Program-made: the position numbers and the translations under genes
NCBI GenBank assembly: GCA_025766275.1
Contig: JAFKAC010000005.1
Span: 1,674,001-1,738,000 of the forward strand
DNA: 64,000 bases
Reading direction: 5' to 3'
DNA from: Lactarius indigo
Taxonomy: Eukaryota > Basidiomycota > Agaricomycetes > Russulales > Russulaceae
Shown: piece after piece, positions 23,352 through 34,375 of the stretch
Position numbering within the stretch: the first letter of the stretch is position 1
Layout: each line of letters starts with the position of its first letter
Notes under the pieces: model-generated
The model's database searches: none
Told to the model about the DNA's origin: nothing
The model's input: only the letters and a program-made list of their open reading frames with translations

Positions 23352-25178
23352 TCATCTCTTTCGTCTCGACTCATAACGACAGCTAAACTTTGGTACGTTC
23401 TTCTGAAACCAAGGTAGAATCTCTGCCTCGATATGTGGACATTCATCGACTCTGAGAGCCTGAATGCACGAAATACCTCGATCGCCATCTTCCCTAGGTA
23501 ACTGGTACCTCCCACCATCCTGAGATCCTGCCAGAGCGATCCTCTCTTTGACTATCCGCATGACTGAGCCTGTCTTCAAATCGTCGGACCGAGAAAGGTC
23601 TAGTACGCCGAGCGCAGGGCACAAAATGGGTAGTCTCGTAGGAACAAGTGTGGGGTCTTCGGATGCTGGGTCCTTTAGTAATGCCATACAGGGCATTGTC
23701 AAGGACTCCTGCAACGACATTAAAAGCGCTGCCGGTGCAATTCAGAATCTCTAATTTGGGAGCTCTGAGTAAAGCTGAAGTGAGAATTTGCGACCCCAGG
23801 GCACAGCCTCTTGCAGTGAGTTCGACGAGTTCCGCGAAGGAGGTCTCTTCATCCTCGATGAGCTCGGCCAACGTAAACTCCGCATTTTTGAGTCTGGTCA
23901 TGCGTAGTATTCGGAGCGAGGGAAGACTGAAAGTTCCGCGTTCAATACGAAAAGGGAGAAGTCCGGTTAACTCGAGATGACGAAGGTGGGCTAACGTCAG
24001 TGAGTCTGGGACCGCTGGTATATAATGAGGGTAGCCTCGGCCCGATTCGACAACGAGCTTTTCAAGTCCAGGATTGGATTGTAAGAACTGATGGAAATTC
24101 CTGAAAAGGCTGACAAAGCAATCCATCTTGTACTCAAAGGACGTAAGACAACGCATGGTCGTCGATAACTGCACCCAGTTACACATTCCATTGGTGATGC
24201 TGAAAGCCCGCAGGTTTTCCCACGGTAGTTCGGCGTATTCAGGGCGACCAATGATGTTCTGACGGGGGTCCATATACGATATGGAGAGGGTTTCCAGGTG
24301 TTGGCGAACGTATCTCGTATCGTCACTCAGTGCAGAGAAGAACGACTCTGCATTCACTTCCTCCATGTGGCATTCTTTGAATTGCGTCAAGTCTAGCTGC
24401 CGAAGCTTGGCTAAGAGCTCGGCGTACTTTGCACGATCGTCAGGGTACCAGCGGTCAAAATTGGACGGGAAGATGGTTGTGGCGAGAGATTTACAGATAA
24501 CGAGCTCCTCAATCCGCCCACGGGACCGTTTGTTCCATTCTTGGACTTTGCGAATGGCCTTCTTCGCGGGTGCCGCGAGAACCAAAGAACGCCAAGGCGT
24601 GGGCTGTGAAAGTACGATCTCGCGCCATTGACGGCAGACGTGAGAGATGACGACAGGTTTTCCCGAAAGTATGAATATCGTCAAGAGTAGTTCGACTGGC
24701 ATACCCGAGATTGGGCATTTGGTCGGTGCTTCAAGGTGCTCACGCAGATCGGTGAGCTCGCGTCGACGAGCTTCGTGCTCCGGGCCATCGCCAAGGCGCT
24801 CCAGTGCAAGTGAGCACATCCGTAACGCAGAGTCGGTTTGGCCAAGGGCGGCGAAGAGGCGAGCGGAACGAAAGTAGCCGTGCCATTCCTCGGGGGCAAT
24901 ATCGATAGTCTTTTTCGCGTCGCGCAGGGCATCTTTGGGGCGATTCTGTGTTTCATAGGCGGACGCACGAGAGTCGTATAGCACGTAAGATGTGTCGTTG
25001 GCAAGGTCGATCGCCTACAAAAGAGGACGAGATCACAAGCGAGATCACGAACTTGTTCAAGCCAAGAAGAGGTACCCCTTACCTGGTCAAAGGATTCGAG
25101 TGCCTTGCCTACGTCTTGACACCGAAAGTATTCCGTACCTTCCACGAAGAACTTCTTCCAACTCAGTTCACTTGACAT
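23352..25178 (-). CDS. TPR plus F-box protein, copy B (one frame break)
   Basis: Closest relative of copy A, in tandem and same strand. Starts MSSELSWKKFFVEGTEYFRC at 25178; intron at about 25,016-25,082; TPR-like helices (DALRDAKKTIDIAPEEW), F-box (GMPVELLLTIFILSG, SHVCRQWREIVLSQPTPWRS) and leucine-rich tail (LPSLRILRMTRLKNAE, PKLEILNCTG). A single extra base near 23,708 shifts the frame after the LNCTG segment; the following exon sequence then continues as MPCMALLKDPASED to a Lys/Arg-rich end at 23,352. Copy A has the same region without that base. Probable SCF substrate receptor, target unknown. Confidence 0.75.
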
Positions 25179-25474
25179 ATTCCGCGCCTTCAAACTTTAT
25201 GTGAAAGCCGCTGTTGTATGGTAGAACGCGTGTGTCACGCTGTGACGCGACGCGCCAATGCCGACTCCGAGGTCTGAATCATCCGTGCTCTCGCTTGCCT
25301 CGAGCCCAAGTTCTAAAAATGAATTGGGAGAGCGAAAGTTTCTATTTCGTTCAGTTACCTTGGCCAAAGAGTTTATGCTCATGCTGATAGAAAAATCTGG
25401 CCGACTACCAAGTGAGGTTGCAATTGTACAATATGTGCTGGAAATGGATAATAAAGTGGTAATTTAGACAGGCA

Positions 25475-27114
25475 CTAAGCAAAGTACATGAGGTCGTTCT
25501 TCTTCTTGCTTTGCACTGGACCAACCATTCGTCAATATCACCAGAGACGCAGTGAACGATGCGACTTACCCTCTGCAATACCGCTGATGAAATGCTCATG
25601 CCCAAGCTTCGTTGCGCCCTCCCGCAGTGCTATCATGCCAGCTTCAACGCACACCGCCTTCAATTGGGCGCCGTTGAACTCATCGGTGCTACGTGCAAGC
25701 TCCTCGAAGTTGACATCGGGGCCGATGGTCATTTTGCGGGAGTGAATCTCAAGAATACGTGCGCGGGCCGTTTCCGCTGGCAGTGGGAACTCAATTTTGC
25801 GATCAAGTCGTCCAGAGCGAAGGAGTGCAGGGTCAAGGATGTCAATACGGTTGGTTGCGGCAATGACCTGCATGACATCTAAATAGGCGGTGGAAGGAAC
25901 GAGTAAGCGGACGCACCTTGATCCTCTCATCGCTGCTGAAGCCATCGAGCTGATTAAGTAACTCGAGCATAGTGCGTTGCACTTCTCTGTCGCCACTCTT
26001 GTCCGAGTCAAACCGCTTTGTGCCTATCGCGTCCAGCTCGTCAATAAAAATGATGGCCGGTGCCTTTTCCTTCGCAAGCTTGAATGCATCACGGACGAGC
26101 TTAGCACCATCACCGATGAACATTTGCACCAACGAGGGACCAGCTAATTTAAGGTAGCAGGCGTTTGTCTGTGCAGCACAAGCCCGAGCAAGGAGGGTTT
26201 TTCCCGTCCCTTCATCGAATGAACACCATAATAGGAAACAGTATGCAGTCATCGCTCACCTGGAGGCCCGTACATCAGACAACCCTTTGGCGGCTTGATC
26301 CCAAGCGTCTTAAATTTGTCTGCCTGTTCCATGGGTAGGACGATGGCTTCGACTAACTCCTCGATTTGCTTTTCCAACCCACCAATATCCGTGTATGTCT
26401 CAGTTGGTCGCTCGTCCACTTCCATTGCCTTCACACGCGAATCATACTCTGCAGGAAGTGTGTCAAGAACAAGATACGAGTCTTTATTTACGCCAATGAG
26501 GTCTTGGGGTTCGAGCTCTTCCGGTGGGACGAGACCGATAAGGGGAAGAAAAACAGTCTGCCGGGTGGACGTCTTGATGACCGCGGTCTTCCCTTTGCGC
26601 ATTGAGTCAAGATCCTGGTTCGCGCCATCCTCTTGCCCTTCAGGGTCGACGTCTAAGATCTTCGAAGTATGGTTTCGTCTCATGGCGAGATAATTTACTA
26701 AGGAGACGCGTGCGCACCTCAACGACATTTGCAACGAGATAAGGAAGCACTTTGTTCTGCTTGATCTTTTCGCTATTGTCTCTGATTTTCTCCTTCATGA
26801 CACTTTGCTCGTGGCCTAACCGCAACTGCTCTGAGCGCATGACCTAGTCTCGAAAGTTAAGTCCACTTAGACTGTCAAGAGTACCCAAGACGCACCTTAA
26901 TATCGTTTTCGATCAGGCGAATACGCGTCAAAATGTCTTCCGTCTCGAGCTCCATGATCTCCTCCGGAATATCGTCCCAAGTTTCCTCAACGGGCTGGTC
27001 GGGTGTGGTATCCATTTCAGCGGCTTCGAGCTGTGTGGTCTCCGGTAATTCAGTATCTGGCTTATTCCTCTGGTCGTTGTTATTTGGATGCTCTCCAGGA
27101 GGAAGGGCGGACAT
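25475..27114 (-). CDS. RPT5: 26S proteasome regulatory ATPase Rpt5
   Basis: AAA ATPase of the 19S base that unfolds substrates and opens the 20S gate. N-terminal acidic coiled coil ([20 protein letters not shown]), OB domain ([20 protein letters not shown]), then the AAA module: Walker [13 protein letters not shown] (split by an intron near 26,210-26,265), Walker [15 protein letters not shown]-type [20 protein letters not shown]-terminus ends [10 protein letters not shown], keeping the terminal hydrophobic-aromatic-Ala motif (HbYX-like, here YFA) that docks in the 20S ring. The last junction uses the acceptor just before VQSKKK. No frame breaks. Divergent from EAF6 with about 170 bp between start codons. 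Confidence 0.95.
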
Positions 27115-27286
27115 GGTAGGTAGTGGTAAACAGCTGCTCCGGCACTTATGGTCTTGAGTTACATCGAACGCGCGTCCTCACTTACTTAATGATGGATCAC
27201 GTGGGAACATACAGAGATCGCGGCCCGGTTTCCGGCATCGCGTCTTTGGCCTCGTAGCATTCCCGTAGCGTTTTCTTCGCCCATCC

Positions 27287-27981
27287 ATGGCAGCTACGGA
27301 AGGACCCACCCCGACCGCGGAAGAGAAGACTCGAATTATGTCTGCAAAAAAGGAACTAATACAGGCCCTGATGAAAAAGCGTGCGCTAGATAAGCAATTA
27401 GTATGTTCATCCGTGTTTTGGTGCTTTATCGAGACGTTTATCGTGTATCCCTTTATAGGCTCAAATAGAGGTCCAAATGCATGCTCTTGAGGGCCAGTAT
27501 CTCGTGGAGACGTCAGCACATAGCGGAGGAAACATTATCCACGGATTCGAGGGATATTTGAAGAATCAGGTGACGAAGAAACGCTACGAGTTAAGTGACG
27601 CAGACAGACTATTTTCAACGAGTAGCTTGACATATCAGAGGGTAAGATTCATGTACTCGTCGTGAACTAGGACCTCTGATGTGGACTAGCTATGTGCAGT
27701 CTTTAGAATTGTCAGGCGAAGGAGAAGAATCTGCTGCGACAGCGGAAGACTTCAAACAACCGATTTCAGGGCTTACTACTGTCGTCCTTCCCCCTGCACC
27801 CCGGGTACCGGAGCTTACAGCTGCACAGCTTAAGAAGAACCGTGATCGGGAGTATCAGCGGAAAAAGCGGGCTGCTGCCAGTCGCCGAAGTGTTGGGACA
27901 GTAAGTGATGACGAGGGTAGCGCCATGGCGGGAGGAGGCAGGCGCCCCAGTAAACGGGCTCGCGTCGCCGACGACGACTGA
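27287..27981 (+). CDS. EAF6: NuA4/MYST acetyltransferase subunit Eaf6
   Basis: Small conserved subunit of NuA4-type histone acetyltransferase complexes. Three exons: introns 27,401-27,458 and about 27,641-27,699. The Eaf6 core is KKELIQALMKKRALDKQLAQ, then LEGQYLVETSAHSGGNIIHG and RYELSDADRLFSTSSLTYQ. The C-terminal part is basic (KKNRDREYQRKKRAAASR) and ends in an Arg/Lys-rich, acidic-capped tail that looks like a nuclear signal. The size, about 190 residues, is somewhat long for Eaf6 because of this tail. Confidence 0.88.
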
Positions 27982-28163
27982 CTTGTGCCCTCGGTTTATG
28001 CTTTGGTGAGTTGATCACGCATTGATTTTGTTTTGTATGATCATTTACGTGACCTACATAGATAGACTTTATTTTTGCATTTGTATTTATAAAACAGTAC
28101 TGCATTGTTTCCTCACCTTCTGCATCCTCTCCCAGATGCAAGAAGACTCGAATCCAGAGCACA

Positions 28164-28958
28164 CTATAGATCAAGAGTGCCGATGAACTTCTTGATAGCA
28201 ATTTGGTCCATACCACCCCCATCTGGGTCAGCCGCCTCAATACATCGGGTCGCAGCGATCGTTTGCTTGACCTCTTTAGCGCTAACCCAGACCCTCCCAT
28301 TTATGCCAACCGCTGCGTCCAGAGGAAAGCGTGACCCAAGCAGAGGTAACAGAAAGTAGTTTGGATCCATGAGACTGCGACATTATCGTAAGCTAGAATA
28401 GCTAGCGACCAGTAACACGCACTTTCGAGACATTTTGAGACTGCAGCGCACTAAGAAGCCTCCTTTGAGCTCGCCAAAACCTTCAGCTTTACGCGTCTGG
28501 GCGTCAAAGCATTCGAGCTCAGGCTCCATATCCTTATGGGCGAGAGAAACACGGGCATATATGAGCGAATTGACCTTGAGGTTCGGTCGATTACGTCTGC
28601 TCGCGCCCTCAAAAGCGAGCCCGTCAAGGGACGCTTGGTGGGCAGAGCCAATATCGACTCTCCAACCTTCGCCCTGTCGTGCGCAAATAATACCAACTAC
28701 AGGTTCTTGCACTGCCGGCACATACTTTACTTGGGCATAAGACATCTGACCGACAGACGAGCGATGTAACGCACGCACGCGACGCGAGTTCCCTTCTACC
28801 CAGAACTTGTTGCCTTTTGCATTTTGTTCCAAGGTCCCAGCGCGTGTTACAACGATTGAGGCCCTTCCTTGCAGATCACCGGACTGCTGAAGTCCCGGCC
28901 CAAGCTTCAAGTTTTTGTATTGCGACTGTATTAACTCGCCTGGAAGGACGACGGACAT
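28164..28958 (-). CDS. RRP40: RNA exosome cap subunit Rrp40
   Basis: S1/KH cap protein of the RNA exosome, guiding RNA into the Rrp44/Rrp6 nucleases. Starts MSVVLPGELIQSQYKNLKLG. The S1 domain includes QEPVVGIICARQGEGWRVDI and NSLIYARVSLAHKDMEPELE. After a short intron (about 28,370-28,420) the KH part begins LMDPNYFLLPLLGSRFPLD and contains the conserved GINGRVWV motif (GxNGxxWV of Rrp40). Ends FIGTLDL. Two exons, no frame breaks. Divergent from VPS37. Confidence 0.92.
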
Positions 28959-29165
28959 GGTGGGGACGAGATGAGCAGTGTTCTGATCATTTACTACCGG
29001 ACCGTGAAAGTGCGGTGCTTGAGCTTGATCTCGGACTCTTTCGTTCGCAGTGCCTTCATCGCGCCATGTCGATTCAGACAGTGCTAACTACCGAGTTTCC
29101 TGAACTGTCTCATCTAACGTGCATTTTACACCCATGATGGGGACTACCATGACTCATGACAGAAT

Positions 29166-29801
29166 ATGTCTAGACGCGAGGATTTGGAAGATGTGCTTGC
29201 AGACCCGGCTTATTTCCAAGCAATCTTTCATTCGCTTTCAAACGTAAAAGAGTTATACCAGAACCAGGCGGAACTCGGGCTTGCGAACGAGACAATCGCG
29301 AGTGAGTTAGCTTCGAATGAATGCTATGGTCTCGTCTGGTCTCATGCATAGAGGTTTGACCAGGCCAGAACTTGGCTCTGCAAGAGGAGCTATATAAGCT
29401 ACGTTCGGAAACAAAGGATGCGTTCGACGAGGCCAAGTCGTTGGAAGCTAGGTGGGCGGAGCTACAACGTGAGCAGAGAGAGGTTTACCAGGTGTGCTAC
29501 CGCGCAGCATCCTGTCTACTCTTGTTAACAAGCAATAAAGCGATTCACACCACAATTCCTCCTGATGCGACTCCGACATGCAACGACGGCACAGGATGAC
29601 CTGTCCGAGGCGCTGGCATCGACATTTGTACGATCCGCGTCATCTGAGACGGCAGCGACGCCTGCCAATGGCAAGGAAGTGGACGATTTCGTGAAGGAGT
29701 TTCGTGAGCTGCGCAAAACGTACCATAAACGGGTGATGTGGGGTGACCGGTGGACGATTGGGCAGGTTGCTTGGCGGGACGACGTATACGTCACTCGTTG
29801 A
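29166..29801 (+). CDS. VPS37: ESCRT-I subunit Vps37
   Basis: Component of ESCRT-I, which sorts ubiquitinated cargo into multivesicular bodies. Three exons give a mod(r) domain: MSRREDLEDVLADPAYFQAI and NVKELYQNQAELGLANETIA, then LQEELYKLRSETKDAFDEAK, LEARWAELQREQREVYQRF and a helical C-terminus FVKEFRELRKTYHKR. The stop codon lies only 12 nt before the ATG of NCA2 on the same strand. Confidence 0.85.
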
Positions 29802-29813
29802 AACCACATAGTC

Positions 29814-31890
29814 ATGTCGATATCACATATAACGAGCAAATTAATATCCCCAGTACCATCGCCGGAATTCGACGCTCTCTTCTCATCTCTTTCTCCCCGC
29901 GACACTACCAAGTACCTGCAAGAACTAGAGCGCACCAATAAGTCTACGGGCGTCGACGGCGAAGAGCATGCTCAGAAAGATGCCGTGCTCGGTCGACTAG
30001 TTGCTGCTGTTTACACGGAGGCTCTAGATATTCTCCTCGCAGAGGCTATCGAAGCAGAGGCAGAGGCAGACTGGTGGGCTGACCTCGGACGGTCTCGATT
30101 GAGGGTCGCGCACTACCTTATTCAAAGTATGCTCTCGTCCAAATCTACCATTCCGAGCCTAACCGTGTTGTCAAGCCCTACCCCTCCGCATTGCCAGTCT
30201 TTTCGGAGATGTGCTCAGAATACTGCACTCCAACAATCAATCACTATCATTCTCGGCACTCAAGCCCTCGTCAATACGTGGCCTTCTAAGCAGGGATACT
30301 GGGCGCCCTGGTTCAATTATTGCTCGCATATTCCCACATCTTCATACCCACCCTGGACTTGTACCACCACCACTTGTGCCATTCGGAACATACTCATTGT
30401 CTCTTCGTTCAACATCAACCACCCCTTCCAACATCGTAGCCTCGGGCTTTCGAGTGCTTCGTCACACTTTCTCTCTCGTTGCTCACTATCTCGTCCATTT
30501 CGTCACTTTACCCGTCCAACTCGCCAACCACGAGATCCACGCGAAACGCTTGGAGCTCGAACGAATCCGCAATGAGCGTGCCGAAGCTTTGGGCGAACTT
30601 ACGAGCAAGCGCGACGATCTCTCTCGTGCACTGCGAAAGGACCTGAACGAGTGCACGGCGTTTCTTCAGGTGATAAGCCAGGTGTTAATCGGTCAGACCG
30701 TGGACACGACACAGTTCGGACTCGATGTGTCCCTTCGATATGCACTGACCGCCACATCTTCCAAGGTCGTGCCCATACACATGTCTCTGCACCGAGAAAA
30801 CATGCACACCCATTCCCTCATCCGCCCGAGTAGATTCGTCAGGATATGGCCGCGTCTCCTGGTATTGCCACCGCTAATACTGTATGCTGTCCGGCGAGTC
30901 AGCGCGTCCCAAGATACGTTGTTTTCCCTAGCGGACGACGCATGGGACACCTTAAAGGGGTTCTGGCGGGGTTGGTTAGTAGAGCCCCTAACCGAGATTG
31001 CAAAGACGGTTCGCACCGGCGGAGAAGGCGGTATCATTGTCCAGGAAGGGAGCATGGGCGCAGACCTTCAGGTATTGTTTCGCGCTCGTCGCAAGGCCGC
31101 TTCCTGACATTGGTTTGTTTCTGTAGTCGCTAGAGCGTATGGCGTTATCATTGGCCAGAGAAAAACTAAACTACAGCCCGGCGCAGTTGGATGACCTCTC
31201 CAACAAACTACGTCTTGGCGACCTCACACCTATTCTGCAAATCTACGAGGAGGACATCAAAAGCCCTGTACGCTCCGCAATTTCTGGAACTCTCCTGCGC
31301 TCTCTTTTCGTCCAAGTTCAAAAAGCAAAGGTGCCACTTCTGCCTCCTTGAAAGTAATTTGCTTACGCCACATATTCTCCTCTCAGGTTGACGTCGACCA
31401 GGCGCTCGCGGGAATCGATAAGCTGCTTAAGTCCCAAGAGCTTACATTTGCCTTTGTGGGTGTCGCACCAGCCCTTTCCTTCGTGTACGTCGCTAGTGGA
31501 TATTTGCGCGGATTTTTCGCTGGCGCGTCGAGGCATGGGCACTTGGGCGGCACCCGCCGGCGGACCGCCGCATGGCTAGCCATGCGCCGCATCGAGCGCC
31601 TCCTCATCACGCAGCCGCACACGCATACGCACGGCGGCGGCGACCGAAAGGGCACGATTCCGCACTTGACCGCGGGCTTACTGTTACTCTCCGTGTCGTC
31701 GCTCCGGAAGTACGCGGAGACGTGGCTGCCGCCAAGGAGCCGGCTCAGGGAGGGCTTCCTGGAGGACGTTGGGGACCTGGAGGACCCAGGTCTGGATCGG
31801 GAGGAGAAAATGCGTGTCGTCGAGAGGATGTGGAGGTCGTGGGGCCGTGCACTGGGATGGGAGAACCTGGCAGCTGGAGTCTCGTCATGA
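29814..31890 (+). CDS. NCA2: Nuclear control of ATPase protein 2, mitochondrial
   Basis: Nca2 family protein, in yeast linked to expression of mitochondrial ATP6/8 and to respiratory-chain assembly; membrane-associated. About six exons. The N-terminus (FDALFSSLSPRDTTKYLQEL) is followed by a middle region with HYLVHFVTLPVQLANHE, then the diagnostic segments FWRGWLVEPLTEIAKTVR, EEDIKSPVRSAISGTLLRSL, FVQVQKAKVDVDQALAGIDK and LLKSQELTFAFVGVAPALSF. A hydrophobic helix pair (AFVGVAPALSFVYVASG; HLTAGLLLLSVSSL) fits a membrane protein. The first junction (about 30,127) works best with an acceptor just before the codons for VLRILHSNNQ. The start codon is 12 nt after VPS37's stop. Confidence 0.88.
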
Positions 31891-32166
31891 ATATCAGTCC
31901 TCTGCGACTTCTCTCCACGGTCGTGTGTACCCTACGCTATTTTGGCGTCTTGGATACGACTACCAATCGGGACCGTACATTACGGTCTAAGTGAGGTTGA
32001 CACCAAAGGGGCAACTAGCTCTCCTCCACTGAAAGGTTTCCATAGATATTACTGCATTCCTAATATATAGGGTAAATATGAGGGTAGATATAACGTCCAT
32101 CAGCGTGTCACGGTTAATCTGACATCCTACACTCGTCCACGAGACAAACGAAATGATCCAAGTGAA

Positions 32167-33511
32167 TCATCCAAATGTGCTCTCCGCCTTGACGGAACCG
32201 CAGAACCTACAGGTCCAAAGGTTGTGCTCCATACCCTCTTCGCCACACACACCACAGGTCCACCCTGCAATTGCCACAGGACCTGGAAGCCTGATAAGGC
32301 CGCGTAGCGAGGCAGGCACCGCACTGCAGAGCGTGCGAATCGTTGATAAGTGTACACGTTGGACAGATCCACGACGACCCAGTAGCCGGCCGGGACGCCT
32401 TGTTGACAGGTGGAGGTTGTGGCTTGGTCGTCACCTTGATATCTGGGGCGCGCCGAGTCGTCACTGGTCCGGAGTTCGAAGGATCCGTGCGACGCGACGC
32501 ATTCGGACCGCGCGTGGACGGGCCGTCATCGCTCACTATCGTGATGTCGTCGTCGCCAAAATCAAAGTCATCAATGTTGAAGTCGCCGGTGAGGTCGATC
32601 GCGTTGTTGTGATGGCTATCGCGCGCGGCCTTCTCGGCCTCCTCCTGGGCCAACGTCCCCGACGCGCACTTCTTCTCGTCCGCGGCTCTCATGTCGGCGG
32701 CCTGCATTGCAGTAGGTGAGTGCGTTGAGACGGCAGTATACGAAAGAAATATGCGCACCAAAACGGCCAGCTCGCGTGGCGTTAGACCCAGACTCGCGAG
32801 GTTACCTCCCCCGAGCCTTACAGGACCATTCGTTCCGGTAGTGACATTGGTCCTTCGCCTCTTCTCGGCGGCCTCGAGTGCCCGCCGCCGAGCGAGATAG
32901 ACGGGAATATTCTGTGGAATACCTTCACCTAATCGACGCCCGTTGGAGAAGAATCCTTCGCCTGCATATCCAGGTGCGCTTGAGTTCGTCGTACTCTTCT
33001 TCGAGACGGGACAAGAACTTGTAGAAGTCCTGGTCATGTGGTCCATGCACGTTGTGCGTGAGCTAATGAGCGAACACAAAGTTCAGCGTCGACGGCCACA
33101 CGCAAGGTATAAGTTAGGATAACTGCCTCGTGAAGCATAGTGTGAATGACATCTTCCTCTGAATAGAATGCATCAGGGTCCCAAGCAGGCCTCAGTCTGA
33201 GCAGGATCTTTTGGCCCATGTTAATATCTGCCAGGATTGAGACTCATCTAATAGTTAGTGACGCTCGTATGGACTCACTCAAGCCTAGAAGCACGAAATG
33301 AGTACATGCTGACGCGGCGGTTGCAGAAATACGCACCTATTAGGTTTGGGCTGTCAGGGAAGAACTCAGCGAGGACAGGGAGCCTCCAGCTATGTGACCG
33401 CATAATGGGCTTGACGCGTGAAGCAACCTTCTGGAGGAGTGAGAGTGCATCGTCAGATCTTGGACGACCCTTGAGGTGTTCGTAAGAAAGGACCCATATG
33501 TCGGTAGACAT
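32167..33511 (-). CDS. WSS1: Wss1-type DNA-protein-crosslink protease (WLM domain)
   Basis: SUMO-linked metalloprotease removing DNA-protein crosslinks. Starts MSTDIWVLSYEHLKGRPRSD; WLM domain with HSWRLPVLAEFFPDSPNL, NMGQKILLRLRPA and the zinc site HELTHNVHGPHD. Two splicing oddities: a 6-nt microexon (33,279-33,284) supplies part of IGLNIN, and a GC-AG intron (33,063-33,126) splits HE from LTH. Downstream are acidic SIM-like stretches (NAIDLTGD, DDDITIVSDD) that could bind SUMO, and a RanBP2-type zinc finger (WICPTCTLINDSHALQCGAC). A second Cys4 finger (GWTCGVCGEEG, LWTCRFCGS) lies one frame away because of an extra base near 32,281; read with it, the gene ends at 32,167. Confidence 0.88.
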
Positions 33512-34375
33512 GGACGCAAGATGAGAGTGTTGAGAGCTGAGCGCTGAACATTGAACGTGAATTGTTGGACCTTATTCGCAATGGACGCGTAAGCAGTGGC
33601 TTGGCCGTTGACCGAGCATTGCTTGACAAGCAGACCGATCTCGTTGATTCCAGAAGCATCTTGCTGCATGGTTCCCACACGATTGACATCAATCGAATCT
33701 CGCTTGTCTCTCAACTCAAGAACCTCGCTCGTACCCTTCCATAGTAATGAGTGGGCCGGTCACTGAGAAGAGTACTTACTAGTACCAACCTTTTTGAGGC
33801 TTGATCGAGCTTGATCACCGCCACCGTGCTCTGGCTGTGCATGGACCCAAGCGAGTTTCAATTGCTTACTGTAAGTCGCCTTCGCTGCTTACTGTAGTCC
33901 TATCTTTTGCACAACACCGTCGGAGGTTTCACGCCATCCAGATGCTTGACGGTCTTCTCTTGAGTCACCGTTCCAACGTGTCGGGGAACACTCCCCTCCG
34001 AGTCCCACATCCTATCACTATGGCATTTATCAAGTTGGGGTCACTCTACAAAAGAGATCACTTCAAAACAAACGCATCCATTCATGGAGGCTTACGAGCG
34101 TAAATCAATTCTCCAACCACTCCATTATGTGATATTGATTATGTCCGAAAATGCCATCTTCTATTTTTGGTTCATCACATCTGATTGGTGTGTCGTCGTC
34201 AATAATCACACCCTTGCTGAAGCAGTTTACGGGTTCTCGGACAATCGCCGCCAAAAACCCACAATCATCTCCTTGCGCTCAAAGACATGCATAAAACGAC
34301 CAACAGAATACTTTCCTATGTTCACCTAACATTTACCCCGCCCGACTTTCTGCATACTCTATCACTTGGTTAATA
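33512..34375. other. Gene-poor gap with one SNARE-like ORF fragment
   Basis: On the + strand, bases 33,562-33,744 translate to a helical segment containing ALLDKQTDLVDSRSILLHGS and INRISLVSQLKNL, which resembles the spacing of a Vti/Bos-type SNARE helix. There is no ATG start, no upstream exon and no trans-membrane tail, so this is at most a gene relic. The remainder (33,750-34,375) holds no convincing coding sequence and should include the promoter of the first AMP-ligase. Confidence 0.35.

Noticed and set aside
30120..30230. Apparent frame break at the first NCA2 junction
   Set aside because: An acceptor slightly downstream (before the codons for VLRILHS) joins the exons in frame.
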